A stretch of 64,000 nucleotides of DNA, taken from NCBI GenBank assembly GCA_963767835.1, contig CAVYFY010000019.1:124001-188000 (forward strand), given 5' to 3'. Below the pieces are notes generated by a model that worked only from the letters and a program-made list of their open reading frames with translations, was not told where the DNA came from and ran no database searches. A program made the position numbers and the translations under genes. Below are positions 48,319 to 58,060 of this stretch, in pieces. The first letter of the stretch is position 1. Every line of letters starts with the position of its first letter. This DNA comes from SIAQ01 sp963767835 (GTDB taxonomy: Bacteria > Planctomycetota > Planctomycetia > Gemmatales > Gemmataceae).

Positions 48319-49467
48319 TCACGCCGCCTTCACCTGCCGACTTTCAAGCGCCTCAATGATCCGCAGCGCCGCCCGCGCGCACGCGCCAGGCCGGGCGCAG
48401 CGATCCCGCAATGCCAGCAACTCCCCGCACAACGCCTCGTAGGCCGACTCATCACTCAACCAGCGCACCACCTCGGCGGCCAGCGCCGGCGCCTGGCAGG
48501 TGATGCACGGAAATTCCGGATAGAGCATCTTGTCCGCCAGCAAATTCACCAGCGTGATATACTTCGTCTTCACCAGCGGCGTCAGGAATGCGCCCATCAG
48601 CTTGGTCAGGCGATAGACAATCACGGTCGGCTTGGCGCGATACAAGAGCTCCAGCGACACCGAGCCCGAAACGGCAATGCACGCCTTGCTGGTCTCGATG
48701 ATCTCCGGCGTTTTGCCGACAAACATCTGCACAGGCAAATTCGGGAAGCCTCGCCGCATTTCTTCGGCAAGACGCAGCTGGCTTTCCTTGAACGAGGCGA
48801 CGAGGAAGCGCGTTTCCGGCCGGGCGCGATGGATCGCCTCGGCGGCGCGCAATTGGCTGAGAAAATTCCGTTCGACCTCCTGTGTGCGTGAGCCGGGCAG
48901 CAGGCCGATGAGCGTCCCGCCGTGCCGTTGCTGCGCTTCCATGAACGCCGCGTCGAGCCGTTGCCGGGGCATTTCATCGAAGAAGGGATGGCCGACATAT
49001 TCCGCCGCCACGCCGCGCTCACGATACCACGGCTCCTCGAAGGGCAGCGAGCACAAAACGTGATCCACCCAGCGCCTCATGCGCTTCACGCGCCAGCTCG
49101 CCCACGCCCAGATTTGCGGCGGCACGAAATAGAAAACCGGAATGCCGTGAAAATGCGCGCGCCGGGCAATCCACCAGTTGAAACCAGGATAGTCGATCAG
49201 CACGACCGCGTCAGGCCGATGCTTTTGGAAATAACGATCGGCCTGTGAAATCAATCCCATGAATTGCGGCAACGCGGCGAACACCTGCGAAAAGCCCATG
49301 ACGGCATGGTCGCACAATGGGAAAAGATGCCGGCAGCCGGCCTGGGCCATGCGTTCGCCGCCGAAGCCGACGCAATCAAGATCGGGAGAAAGGCGAGCGA
49401 GAGCGCGGATGAGATTCGCGCCGTGAACATCGCCGCTCGGTTCGCCGACGCTGAAGAAAATGCGCAT
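48319..49467 (-). CDS. lpxB: Lipid-A-disaccharide synthase
   Basis: A 382-aa GT19 glycosyltransferase that joins UDP-diacylglucosamine and lipid X at the inner membrane to make lipid A disaccharide. Family motifs are MRIFFSVGEPSGDVHGANLI, DAVVLIDYPGFNWWIARRA, YFVPPQIWAWASWRVKR, VGHPFFDE, GLLPGSRTQEVERN and AVSGSVSLELLYRAKPTVIVY. ATG 49467 has AAGGA 8 bases upstream. It shows that the host has at least this part of lipopolysaccharide synthesis. Other lpx genes are not in the window. Confidence 0.95.
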   Translation of the reverse strand: MRIFFSVGEPSGDVHGANLIRALARLSPDLDCVGFGGERMAQAGCRHLFPLCDHAVMGFSQVFAALPQFMGLISQADRYFQKHRPDAVVLIDYPGFNWWIARRAHFHGIPVFYFVPPQIWAWASWRVKRMRRWVDHVLCSLPFEEPWYRERGVAAEYVGHPFFDEMPRQRLDAAFMEAQQRHGGTLIGLLPGSRTQEVERNFLSQLRAAEAIHRARPETRFLVASFKESQLRLAEEMRRGFPNLPVQMFVGKTPEIIETSKACIAVSGSVSLELLYRAKPTVIVYRLTKLMGAFLTPLVKTKYITLVNLLADKMLYPEFPCITCQAPALAAEVVRWLSDESAYEALCGELLALRDRCARPGACARAALRIIEALESRQVKAA

Positions 49468-49545
49468 GGAGGACGTCCTTGTCCGTTGAATTCTTTGCGG
49501 CATCATCGTCGAATCGACTGATGCAGGCAAGGCGAATTTGTCATA

Positions 49546-49881
49546 TCACACTTTCGACGGCAGCCCCGGCATCTGCGTCGGCTCGGCGACCTTGCGATAG
49601 CCGAGGGCGCGCATCACCTCCAGCACTTCGCTCCAGGTCGGGAAAGGTCGGCGGTTGTCGCGTTTGTACTGGTCCATGGCCTTCATGAACTCGATTTCGT
49701 CATCGTTGTAATCGCGTTCGCAGGTGGTCGGATCGATCTGCCGGCGGCGTTCGCCGCGCTCGTCGCGTCGGTCCTTGCCGCTGCGGCGCTCGAGAGCGAC
49801 CGGAATCTGCCGTTTGCGGCGTTCATTGCCGCGCCGGTCCGTAACGCACAAATCGGGGGAGAACGCGGAGTCGTGGCTCAT
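49546..49881 (-). CDS. Conserved hypothetical protein, 111 aa
   Basis: ATG 49881 has GAGG 8 bases upstream. The protein is highly charged: the first half is Arg-rich (RRGNERRKRQIPVALERRSG, KDRRDERGERRRQ), the second half reads DYNDDEIEFMKAMDQYKRDN then RRPFPTWSEVLEVMRALGYRKV, a small helical domain. The Arg-rich half could bind nucleic acid or anionic lipid. I recognise no family. It lies 78 bases before lpxB on the same strand and may share its transcript. Confidence 0.65.
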   Translation of the reverse strand: MSHDSAFSPDLCVTDRRGNERRKRQIPVALERRSGKDRRDERGERRRQIDPTTCERDYNDDEIEFMKAMDQYKRDNRRPFPTWSEVLEVMRALGYRKVAEPTQMPGLPSKV

Positions 49882-50039
49882 GGGAGGCACCTCAAAACAT
49901 GAATGAAATTGCGTGCGACTCAGGGGAAGCCTGAGATCCGCTATACGAATATAACTCATAAACCCGATTTGACAAATGAGCCGACTGGCAGTTTTTGGTA
50001 GACAGGGAAAGATGCATTGTTTTGGGTTGATTGGGTTGA

Positions 50040-50528
50040 TTATTCCAGCGTGGCGGCGAGCACCTTGCGGGCCTGTTCGGCACGATAATCCTTGAGACGC
50101 TGCGCGAGGGCGGCATCGGCCAGCGCCAAGATAGCAGCTGCTAACAACGCGGCGTTGGTCGCGCCGGCATTGCCGATCGCCAGCGTGCCCACGGGAATCC
50201 CAGCGGGCATTTGCACCATCGAAAGAAGGGAATCGAGCCCCTGCAGCGCCTTGGACTGGATTGGCACGCCGAGCACGGGCAAGGTCGTTTTCGCCGCTGC
50301 CACGCCCGCAAGGTGGGCTGCTCCCCCCGCCGCGGCAATGATGACCTTCATCCCCCGACTCTCGGCCGACGCGGCATAATCGAGCACCACGTCCGGCGTG
50401 CGATGCGCGGACATCACCTGGGCTTCAAAAGGCACGTCAAGTTTTTGCAGCATCTCGGCGGCCAGTTTCATGGTGTCCCAGTCCGATTTGCTGCCCATAA
50501 TGATGCCGACGAGCGGAGAGCCTGGCAT
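50040..50528 (-). CDS. purE: N5-carboxyaminoimidazole ribonucleotide mutase
   Basis: The 162-aa enzyme moves the carboxyl group of N5-CAIR to give CAIR in purine synthesis. Motifs are GIIMGSKSDWDTM, the catalytic MSAHRTPD, VIIAAAGGAAHLAGV, LPVLGVPI and MPAGIPVGTLAIGNAGATNAA. Length and start fit the family; AAGGA precedes ATG 50528. It follows the PPC-domain gene by 19 bases on the same strand. purK is not in the window. Confidence 0.95.
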   Translation of the reverse strand: MPGSPLVGIIMGSKSDWDTMKLAAEMLQKLDVPFEAQVMSAHRTPDVVLDYAASAESRGMKVIIAAAGGAAHLAGVAAAKTTLPVLGVPIQSKALQGLDSLLSMVQMPAGIPVGTLAIGNAGATNAALLAAAILALADAALAQRLKDYRAEQARKVLAATLE

Positions 50529-50547
50529 GGCATTGATTCCTTTCCGT

Positions 50548-52890
50548 TTATTTTTTCCGGATGGTGACCGAAAAGGCAGGCGAGACGTTTTGCAGATTGT
50601 TAAGCGCCGTCGCCGTGCCCCCCACGAGCACGTTTGCGGCGGTTGCTGGCGCAGCCTTGGCGTCGGCGGCGATCTCGATTTCGATGTCGTTTTTGTCCGT
50701 GGGGATGACGGGCGCCTTGGCCGCGGTGAGGCCGGCGGGCAGATTTCGCAGGTCCAGCGCGATCGGGCCCTTGTAGCCGCCTTTGCGCAGGGCGGTTACC
50801 TTGATCTTCGCCTTGTCGCCGGGGTTAAGCGATAGGTTCGCCTGCTCGACTTGCAACTCGAAAGGCGGCCCGAGCACCAGCAAGAGGGGCGGCGCGGAGC
50901 CAGCATATTCCATCCCCTGATATTTCGTCTTCGCAGTCACAAGCAAGAAGTATTCCCCGAGCGGAGTCTTGGCGTTCAGGTCGAGCGAGAATGATGACTC
51001 GGTTTTCCCCTTGGCGATCGCGGGAATGGCTTTCGGCGCCGGGATCGTCGGCGGCAGGCCGGTCGGCGCGGCCAACGTGATTTCGTCATCGAAGCCAGGG
51101 TCGCGCTTGGCTGTAATCGTCACCTTGGCGGCGCTGCCGGGAACGCCCTCCGGCGGATCGATTTTGATCGCAAGGCTGAAGGGCGCTTTTTCCCTCACCG
51201 CCAGGGCGACGAAGGTTTGCAAGTGCATTGGGGGATAGAGCAACCCATTGAGGGCCTGGACGGTGACGCCGCGGGCACCGGCGGTTTGCACGACCGCCCG
51301 GCCGTCCACCGTTGCCTTGCCGACGATGTGAAACTGATAAGCACCCATCGGCAGATCAGTCTTGGCGGCGACCAAAAAAAGCCCGGCATTCTGTCCCGCC
51401 CGTATCGTCCCCTTACCGCTCAAATTCGCATTCCCGGCGATGGCAAGGTCGATCGGCCCGGCGTAGCCCTTGCGCACGACCTGCACAGGAATCGCCGCCG
51501 CCCCGCCGGGAGCGACATCCACGCGCACGTTTGGCAGCGTCAGATCGAATCCATTCATGGCCGGGCGAATGGTGACGCGATACGATTCGCTGGGGCCGGA
51601 GGCGAAGCTGAGGTGCTGGACTTCGAGCAGATAGTCGCCATCGTCGGCCGCGGTGAAATCGATGCGCTGATCGGCGGGGTGCGGCAGGGCTGGATTGGTC
51701 TTGGCGACTTCGGCGCCTTTGGCATTCTTGAGCGACATGTAAACCAGGCTCGGGGAGTAGTCGGCGAGCGTGTGCGCCTCGATGGCCAGCTTCTGCCCCT
51801 TCTTCGCGGCGAAAACGTAGAAATCAATGTCGTCCGATTTCTGGAAGCGCCCGGTGATGCCGCCGGGCACGCTGACGCGATTGGCCTGCTTCGGATCATT
51901 GTTCGGCTCCTGCTCGGTGGCTTCCTCGTGATTGCTGAGAGCGAGGGGCACCGGCCACCCGCGCAGGCCGGTCGGCCCGACCGGCGCCACCCATACGACG
52001 TTGAGCGCCGGATCGCTCGGCACATCGAGTTCCACGGGGGCCACGCCGTCCACCGCGGGCCCGGCAAAATGGATCTTGGCTTTCGTGCCGCGCTTGGCCG
52101 CCATCGGGATCGGCGTGGTCGCCAGCGGAAAATCGCCGATGCGGATGCGGTAGAAGAATTCCTTCCCGCCGCGGTTGAGCACATCCTTGATCTCGACGAT
52201 GTAATCGCCCGCTTCCTTGAAGGTGTAACTGATGCGCGGATCGGTCTGGCAGCCGGGGGAATCGTTGTCGTAGGCGAGCTCGCGCATGCTCTTGGCATCG
52301 TAGACGTACATGTAAGCATCCATGGCACTGCCGATGCGGCGCGCCTGGCAATCGAAGCTGAGGCGCTGGCCGGCCTGGACCGTGAATTTGTAGTAATCCC
52401 CCTGCTCGGCCAGGACGACGCCGCTGACCGCGCCGGGTACCGGAATTTCCTGAGCCGTGCTCTTCGTGCGGTTGTTTCCACTGCTCACGAATTGCGGCAA
52501 ATCATCAATGCACAGGACGCGCAGATTCGAGATGCCCTTGCTGGTCGCCACCCGGAACGGATACCAGCCGAGGGGAGTGCTGTCGGGAACTTCGATGCGC
52601 ACCTTGAACTTGCCCGCATCCGCGCCGTTCTTGTCATTCGTCGAAATCGAGATTTTGGCGGAAGTGCCGAGGGATGCGCCGGTCGGCCCGGCAAGCTGCG
52701 AGCCGGTAACGAGCAGGTCAACTGCCTTGCCGCGCTGGATGCCGGCGGGCATCAGCGGATCGATCGTCGGCCCTGTCGTTTTGGGGGGCGGCGGTTGCTT
52801 TTGGCCCCAGCTCGGAGCGACGCCATTCCAGAAGCAAGCGATCGTCGCGACCAAGATGCCGATGAGGACGACCATTCGCTCAATTTTCAT
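50548..52890 (-). CDS. Secreted PPC-domain (bacterial pre-peptidase) protein, 780 aa
   Basis: ATG 52890 has GAGG 7 bases upstream and opens a signal peptide (MVVLIGILVATIACFWNGVA). The protein is made of beta-sandwich domains: an IPT/TIG-like first domain (DPLMPAGIQRGKAVDLLVTG), a PPC domain around residues 135-260 (GDYYKFTVQAGQRLSFDCQA and DAYMYVYDAKS), a second PPC domain at about 320-450 (TEQEPNNDPKQANRVSVPGG and DDIDFYVFAAKKGQKLAIEA), and later NPGDKAKIKVTA-type domains. No catalytic domain is visible. Such proteins are abundant in planctomycetes, often near dehydrogenase-like secreted proteins. The role is unknown. Confidence 0.85.
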   Translation of the reverse strand: MKIERMVVLIGILVATIACFWNGVAPSWGQKQPPPPKTTGPTIDPLMPAGIQRGKAVDLLVTGSQLAGPTGASLGTSAKISISTNDKNGADAGKFKVRIEVPDSTPLGWYPFRVATSKGISNLRVLCIDDLPQFVSSGNNRTKSTAQEIPVPGAVSGVVLAEQGDYYKFTVQAGQRLSFDCQARRIGSAMDAYMYVYDAKSMRELAYDNDSPGCQTDPRISYTFKEAGDYIVEIKDVLNRGGKEFFYRIRIGDFPLATTPIPMAAKRGTKAKIHFAGPAVDGVAPVELDVPSDPALNVVWVAPVGPTGLRGWPVPLALSNHEEATEQEPNNDPKQANRVSVPGGITGRFQKSDDIDFYVFAAKKGQKLAIEAHTLADYSPSLVYMSLKNAKGAEVAKTNPALPHPADQRIDFTAADDGDYLLEVQHLSFASGPSESYRVTIRPAMNGFDLTLPNVRVDVAPGGAAAIPVQVVRKGYAGPIDLAIAGNANLSGKGTIRAGQNAGLFLVAAKTDLPMGAYQFHIVGKATVDGRAVVQTAGARGVTVQALNGLLYPPMHLQTFVALAVREKAPFSLAIKIDPPEGVPGSAAKVTITAKRDPGFDDEITLAAPTGLPPTIPAPKAIPAIAKGKTESSFSLDLNAKTPLGEYFLLVTAKTKYQGMEYAGSAPPLLLVLGPPFELQVEQANLSLNPGDKAKIKVTALRKGGYKGPIALDLRNLPAGLTAAKAPVIPTDKNDIEIEIAADAKAAPATAANVLVGGTATALNNLQNVSPAFSVTIRKK

Positions 52891-52971
52891 GTCCAGCCTC
52901 AAGGAAAGGGGAAGTCGGCATGCTTTTCAGGTGGGTCGCGGCAATTTACGAAATATCAGGAGTCCAAAACT

Positions 52972-53080
52972 TAGCCACGGATGAAACACGGATTGAACAC
53001 GGATAAAAGGCAGAGTGGAGGAAGGGAGACCAACACACGATTTCCCATCCGTGTTTCGTCCGTGTTTCATCCGTGGTTAG
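52972..53080. repeat. Dispersed palindromic element, CCACGGAT family, copy 3
   Basis: Same structure and loop start (AAAAGGCAGAGTGGA) as the copy at 1681-1794; arms TAGCCACGGATGAAACACGG and CCGTGTTTCATCCGTGGTTA. It lies between the divergent PPC gene and the HD-GYP gene. Confidence 0.9.
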
Positions 53081-53268
53081 ATTCTTGGAACCACTGAATG
53101 CCGTTTTTATCCTATTCAGAGCCGGGGCAGGTTCCAAGGAAAATACCGCTTGCGGGCGATCTTCTCAATATCCCGGTTTTTTCGCCAGGCCGATTGTGCA
53201 TTTCGCGAGATTTCGAGCTATGGTTGCAATGAAACTGGATCAACTGGCACTTGAATGTGAGGGCGCCC

Positions 53269-54835
53269 GTGGAGAATGTCCCCTTGAAACATCGCATTCG
53301 CTTGCGTGGCATCAATGGCGACATGGAAGGCAAAACCTGGGAATCCGATTCCATCTTGCGCCGGCCGGCTGGCAACTCTCGAGATCGTCCTCGACGACGC
53401 CTCCGTCAGCCGACGCCATGCCGAGGTTCGCCTCGGCGACAAGGGCTGGCGCGTCCGCGATCTGGGCAGCACCAACGGCACCTTCCTCAACGGCAATCGC
53501 CTCGGCCCCGGCGAATGGGCCGTCCGACCCCACGACATCATCCGCTTCGGCAATGTCACCATCGTCGTGGACAGCGTGCGCGATGCAGCCCAGGAGGAGG
53601 AATCGGACACGAAAACCTGCCCCATTGACAACATGCAGGTCGCCGCCGTCGGCAGCCAGAGCTGGGAGGAGGCGTTCAGCTTCGCCTTCGGCCAGGAGCA
53701 CGCGCCGCGGCCAGGCGATCAACTTCAGGCATTGCTCCGCGCCGGCCATCATCTGGTCCACCTGGAGAGCGAAGAGGAGCTCCTGCGCACGATCCTCTGC
53801 GACGCCGTCGCCACCCTGCGGGCCCAGCGCGGCGCCATCGTCCTCGCCGACGGAGCCGATGGCCCCTTACGCCTGCGGGCCCTGGACACCGGCAACAAGC
53901 AGATCTCCAGCCGCACCGCATTCAGCCAAAGCCTGGCTCACCGCTGCTTCACCCAGGGCCAATCGATCCTCTGCACCAGCGTCGATGAAGACCCCACCCT
54001 CATCGGCGCGCGCAGCATCGCCGATGGCGCCATGTCCTCCGTCCTGTGCGTCCTTTTGCGCACGCCGCGCAAGCGCCTCGGCGTCTTGCACCTCGACCGC
54101 GGACCGATGGATGAACCGTTCACACCCGATGACATGAAGTTGGCCGACGCCCTGGCCGCTCATGTCTCGGCCGGGATCGAAAGCGCCCAACTGCTCGGCA
54201 AGCAGCGCGAGCTCTTCTATACCACCGTCACCGTGCTCGCCCAGGCCATCGAAATGAAGGACGAGTATACCGGCAACCACACCATGCGCGTCCGCGAATA
54301 CTCGCACCTGATCGCCCAGCAGGTCCAGCTCTCGCCCAAGGAAATCCACCTCATCCTGCTCGGCACGCCGCTGCACGACATCGGCAAGATCGGCATTGAC
54401 GACGCCATCCTCAGGAAGCCCGGCAAGCTGACGCCGGCCGAGTTCGAGATCATGAAGACGCACACCGTCAAGGGGGCCAAGATTCTCGAGCAGGTTGCCG
54501 AGCTCGCCGATGTCATTCCGATTGTCCGCTCGCACCACGAGCGCTGGGACGGGCAGGGCTATCCAGACGGCACGGTCGGCGAGAACACGCCGCTGCTGGC
54601 GCGCATCGTCGCGGTCGCCGACGCCTTTGACGCCATGACTTCGGATCGGCCTTACCGCAAGGGAATGCCGGTGGAGGCCGCCTTCGCGGAGGTGGAGAAG
54701 CACGCGGGCAAGCAATTCGACCCGACCGTCGCCGCCGCCTTCCTGGCGATCAAGCAGCGGATCATCCAGGAGATGCAATCGGAGACCAAGAAGCTGAACA
54801 TGAAGCAGCTCGGGCTCTTGCGCGCGGTGATGTAA
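53269..54835 (+). CDS. FHA-GAF-HD-GYP signalling protein, one frameshift
   Basis: A likely cyclic-di-GMP phosphodiesterase of about 520 aa. An FHA domain at the N-terminus reads IRLRGINGDMEGKTWESDS in the first frame and, after a frame change near 53360, LATLEIVLDDASVSRRHAEV, LGSTNGTFLNG in the second. A GAF domain follows (about residues 140-300, GAIVLADGADGPLRLRAL). The HD-GYP domain has HTMRVREYS, LLGTPLHDIGKIGI, HHERWDGQGYPDG and DAFDAMTSDRPYRKGMP, with the HD and GYP motifs intact. The start is uncertain: GTG 53269 and TTG 53251 are both possible. FHA suggests recruitment by a phosphothreonine protein. Confidence 0.85.
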
Positions 54836-55034
54836 CAGCCCGGAAATGCGAATTCAACCTCGGAACGCGACACAAATCCGAATCGTCGCAAACGCCAAAT
54901 CTTCTCGGTTACGCAAGACGAAAGATGCGAAACGTGATACACTTCCAGAAGCGATAGCACGCCAAGGTTCGGCGAGATTGAAGATCGCATCTGTACTCAG
55001 GTTTCATGGTTTCCACTTGGCGAGTTAAACTGCA

Positions 55035-57143
55035 ATGCAATCCTCCGCTGGGATGGACGAATCCCCCAAGATTTCATCAAGTGAATCGGCCGATGCCCTT
55101 GCCGAATCTTCGCCGGAATGGAGCACATTCGCGGGCCAACGTCGCCGCACGCTCCTATTCCTCATTTTCGCCGCTATTTACGTCGGTTATCACCTGGTCG
55201 TGCCGGCGGATTACGGCGGGCGCGGTTGGGTTTCCGGGCCGCTCTTGGACGGCGATTGGTTTTTTTTTGGAGGTGAGCGGCAGTACGATTTTGAGTTTTT
55301 TTATCGCTGGTTCCTGACTTTTTTGCCCTTGGCGGCATGGGTGGGCGTGGTCTTTTTCTTGCTCACGCGAGTTCGCTTCCTCACCCACCGGCGCATCGCT
55401 TTTGTTGTTGTCCTCCTCGGCCTGGTGTTCCTCGAAGGAGACATGCGCTGGTATCAGATATCAAAAAACCATGTCACGTGGAGCGAAATAACCGCAGCAC
55501 TCCATGTCGATGCCAGTTCCGATTTGGGCCTTCACGACTCCGACTATGCAGAAATCGGCTGGCAGATAGCGTTTCACGTTCTGTTCCTGTCGATGCTCGC
55601 TTTCCTCGCGGGACCGGAGCCGCGCCTGTGCATCCAGGCGATCTGGACCGGTCCCATCGGCAGGACCTATTTCGGCATCGCCTGCCGCTGGTATTATGGC
55701 ATGGTCCTTCGGCTTCGACTGGGGGACTTCGCGTTTCGTGTCCTAGGTTGGCTCGATAGCAAACCCGCCTTCGCGTGTGTTGTCGTGCTGGTGCTGGTCG
55801 ATCCACTCGTCATCTGGGCTCTCGACAAGAAAAAACAAGAAAACCAGACGGAGCGCACCGTGATTCGCCAGATCGCCGACGCCAATCCGTTGCGCTTGCA
55901 TTCACTTGATCGCACATGGAGCCGCACCGTCCTCAGCTATTCCGAGCAAGGGCAGGAACTCGCGGCGGCCAACCAGGCACTGCGCGCTCTCGATTCGCTC
56001 GAGCCGACAACCAAGGGGCCCGTTCTCGCGCTTCCCAAACCGAATGCCCCAGGGAGACCGTACAATGTTCTCATTCTGCAGGCGGAAACCCTGAGCGCCG
56101 AGGTCTTCGGTCAAACCGATCTGCCATTCCTGGCCGAGTTTTCCAAGAAATGCCTGCGCTTGAATCGCCACTTCTCCTGCGCCAACGCCACCCATTACGG
56201 CATTCTCGGCCTCTTGCACGGCAATCCGGTGACATTCTTCACGGGGCCGCGTGCGTTTTATCGTCCCAATCCTTACCTGGACCATTTCAAGGACCACGGC
56301 TATAAGACTCGGCTCATCACGCGCAGCGTCTTGAGTCATCATTCGCTGGGCCATTATCTGAACAACTGGACCGAGGAGGTCAGCGAGCCGCCCGGAGATT
56401 TTTTGGTGATTCCGGTCATTCACGAGGAGCTTGCCAAGCCCGGGCCGCGGCTGGTTTATTCCTTCTACCACGCGACGCACTATCCCTACAACCACGTGGA
56501 TGAACCGCGCTTCAAAAAATATCTGCCGGAAGTGGATTATGATTTCAAGTACACGCGCTCGGACCTTTTCCAGTGGAAAGACCAAATCGTCAATCGCTAC
56601 AAGAACACTTTGCTGGAAATGGATGATTGGTATCGGGACATCTTGACGAAGGTGGATCTGAGCAACACGATCGTGGTAATTACGGGCGATCATGGCGAGG
56701 AGTTTTTTCAGCAAGGCCGGCTGGGGCATTGCTCATCTCTGAACATCCACCAAACGATGACGCCTTGCTTCGTTTACATCCCCGGCGTGGAGCCCGCCGA
56801 TGTGACCTTTGTTACTTCCCACTCGGACATCTTGCCGACGATCGCGGATGCATTGGGCCACGAAAAGAAACCGGCGTCGCTCGGGCAATCGCTCTTCGCA
56901 GCCGTTTCTTTTCGGTACGCGGTTATTTCTCATTTCGAATACAAGCGGTGCATGCTCTGGGCCATCGCGGTCGAAGACCGCATGACCGTGTTCGAACGGG
57001 ATTATTGGGACAATGTTGAAATCGTCAGCCTGACGGATTGGAAAGGCGAACAACAACCGTATCGCTCGGAAGCTGAGCTTTGGGATGATCGATTCCGCAT
57101 CGTTCGGCGAGTGGAAGACCAACTCCGGGCATCGCGAGAATAG
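55035..57143 (+). CDS. Sulfatase/LtaS-like membrane protein, 702 aa
   Basis: The N-terminal 270 residues hold about five hydrophobic helices (TLLFLIFAAIYVGYHLVV, FLTFLPLAAWVGVVFFLL, IAFVVVLLGLVFLEGD and others). The C-terminal part is an alkaline-phosphatase-fold domain like LtaS, YejM and related phosphoglycerol transferases: NVLILQAETLSAEVFG with the expected catalytic-site segment, CANATHYGILGLLHG, VITGDHGEEFFQQG and SHSDILPTIADALG. It probably modifies an envelope glycan or lipid in the periplasm, or is a YejM-like regulator of lipid A. ATG 55035 has a weak ribosome site; ATG 55053 is an alternative. Confidence 0.82.
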   Translation: MQSSAGMDESPKISSSESADALAESSPEWSTFAGQRRRTLLFLIFAAIYVGYHLVVPADYGGRGWVSGPLLDGDWFFFGGERQYDFEFFYRWFLTFLPLAAWVGVVFFLLTRVRFLTHRRIAFVVVLLGLVFLEGDMRWYQISKNHVTWSEITAALHVDASSDLGLHDSDYAEIGWQIAFHVLFLSMLAFLAGPEPRLCIQAIWTGPIGRTYFGIACRWYYGMVLRLRLGDFAFRVLGWLDSKPAFACVVVLVLVDPLVIWALDKKKQENQTERTVIRQIADANPLRLHSLDRTWSRTVLSYSEQGQELAAANQALRALDSLEPTTKGPVLALPKPNAPGRPYNVLILQAETLSAEVFGQTDLPFLAEFSKKCLRLNRHFSCANATHYGILGLLHGNPVTFFTGPRAFYRPNPYLDHFKDHGYKTRLITRSVLSHHSLGHYLNNWTEEVSEPPGDFLVIPVIHEELAKPGPRLVYSFYHATHYPYNHVDEPRFKKYLPEVDYDFKYTRSDLFQWKDQIVNRYKNTLLEMDDWYRDILTKVDLSNTIVVITGDHGEEFFQQGRLGHCSSLNIHQTMTPCFVYIPGVEPADVTFVTSHSDILPTIADALGHEKKPASLGQSLFAAVSFRYAVISHFEYKRCMLWAIAVEDRMTVFERDYWDNVEIVSLTDWKGEQQPYRSEAELWDDRFRIVRRVEDQLRASRE

Positions 57144-57191
57144 CTTCGGCCCCGTTCCATCTGGGTTCGAGGATGGCGGATTCGTGGACGC

Positions 57192-57320
57192 CTATTTTTC
57201 CTTATCCTTTTTGGGCGGAGGCACTGGCCGATCCTTGCCTTCGTTGACCGGATCGGCGCCGCCGCCGCAGCCAAGGATAAAGAGCGCGAGCAAGCCAACG
57301 AGAATGGAGCGGAGGATCAT
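57192..57320 (-). CDS. Very small lipoprotein, 42 aa
   Basis: The frame from ATG 57320 to TAG 57192 encodes a signal sequence with a lipobox (ILVGLLALFILGCGGG), followed by DPVNEGKDRPVPPPKKDKEK. After cleavage at the Cys only about 25 residues remain, Pro/Lys-rich. It converges with the sulfatase-like gene, 48 bases away. The clear lipobox supports it, though the ribosome site is weak. Confidence 0.7.
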   Translation of the reverse strand: MILRSILVGLLALFILGCGGGADPVNEGKDRPVPPPKKDKEK

Positions 57321-57360
57321 CTTAGTGCAGCCCTGGGGGCCTAAGTGTTTGCTGTGAAGA

Positions 57361-57502
57361 ACAACTTCCCGATTTGGCTAAATTCGTAGGGTGGGTCGAG
57401 CAACGCGAGGCCCACCATCGCCGTAGGGGATGGTGGGCCTCGCATTGCTCGACCCACCCTACAATCAAGGACCCCTGTCGCCGGGATATCGAGAAGTTGT
57501 TT
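57361..57502. repeat. Palindrome GTAGGGTGGGTCGAGC nested in an outer AACAACTTC/GAAGTTGTT pair
   Basis: The inner arms 57387-57420 and 57430-57463 are nearly perfect reverse complements. The outer pair AACAACTTC (57361) and GAAGTTGTT (57494) encloses them. The outer part resembles the flank of the repeat at 47083. Confidence 0.9.
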
Positions 57503-57525
57503 ATCCCGCGATGGTAAATGGAAAG

Positions 57526-57555
57526 AAAGCCGACCGATGTGCCGGCCGGCTTTCG
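57526..57555 (-). terminator. Terminator-like hairpin after the 124-aa lipoprotein gene
   Basis: GAAAGCCGGCCG pairs with CGGTCGGCTTTC (12 bp, one G-U type mismatch) across six bases, followed by TTTCC on the minus strand. It begins 26 bases after the stop codon. Confidence 0.65.
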
Positions 57556-57580
57556 TACAAATCGAAAATAGTGAGGCACG

Positions 57581-57955
57581 CTACTCGGTCACCTTGAGCT
57601 TGAAGCTGCCGGTACCCTTGGTGTCTTTCCCCGATGCCGTCAATTCGACGTCGAAGGTGCCGGTCTTGTCGGATTTCAAGGTAAGCTCGACCTTGGTCTC
57701 ATCTTTCTTGATCGTGCCAGTGCCGGTGATTTTGTCTCCCTCGCCCTTGCCCTTGGCGGTCACGGTAATGTCAACCTTCGCCTTCTCGGTCAATTCGACA
57801 CTGACCTTGGCGTCGGCCCCCTTCTTGGCAGTTTGTTCGGGGATGTCCTTGAACTTGACCGTTGTCTCCTTGGGCTTGTTGTCGCAGCCGGCAATGCCAA
57901 AGCTGAGAACACCAACCATCGCTATGCACATCAGGCTTGCAAGAATCTTCTTCAC
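57581..57955 (-). CDS. Lipoprotein with a beta-sandwich-like domain, 124 aa
   Basis: The lipoprotein signal MKKILASLMCIAMVGVLSFG ends in the lipobox IAGCDN. The mature part is Lys/Thr/Glu-rich with alternating strands (ADAKVSVELTEKAKVDITVT, TKVELTLKSDKTGTFDVELT) and looks like one Ig-like or similar beta domain. No family is recognised. It is followed by a terminator hairpin and is co-directional with another lipoprotein gene upstream, 105 bases away. Confidence 0.82.
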   Translation of the reverse strand: MKKILASLMCIAMVGVLSFGIAGCDNKPKETTVKFKDIPEQTAKKGADAKVSVELTEKAKVDITVTAKGKGEGDKITGTGTIKKDETKVELTLKSDKTGTFDVELTASGKDTKGTGSFKLKVTE

Positions 57956-58060
57956 TGATCGCCATCCTTTCGTGAAATTCCGGTGAATGGAACAGATTAA
58001 GCACTACTTTGCGTGTCAACCACCTAAAATTCTGTGTTCTGGGCAAGACAACGGGAAGGG

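Noticed and set aside
51217..52974. 585-codon open frame opposite the PPC-domain gene
   Set aside because: Shadow frame produced by high GC at third positions; no domain pattern, and the minus-strand gene has signal peptide, ribosome site and domains.
53073..54137. 354-codon frame over the FHA/HD-GYP gene
   Set aside because: Arg/Ser/Pro/Ala-rich shadow; the FHA, GAF and HD-GYP motifs are in another frame.
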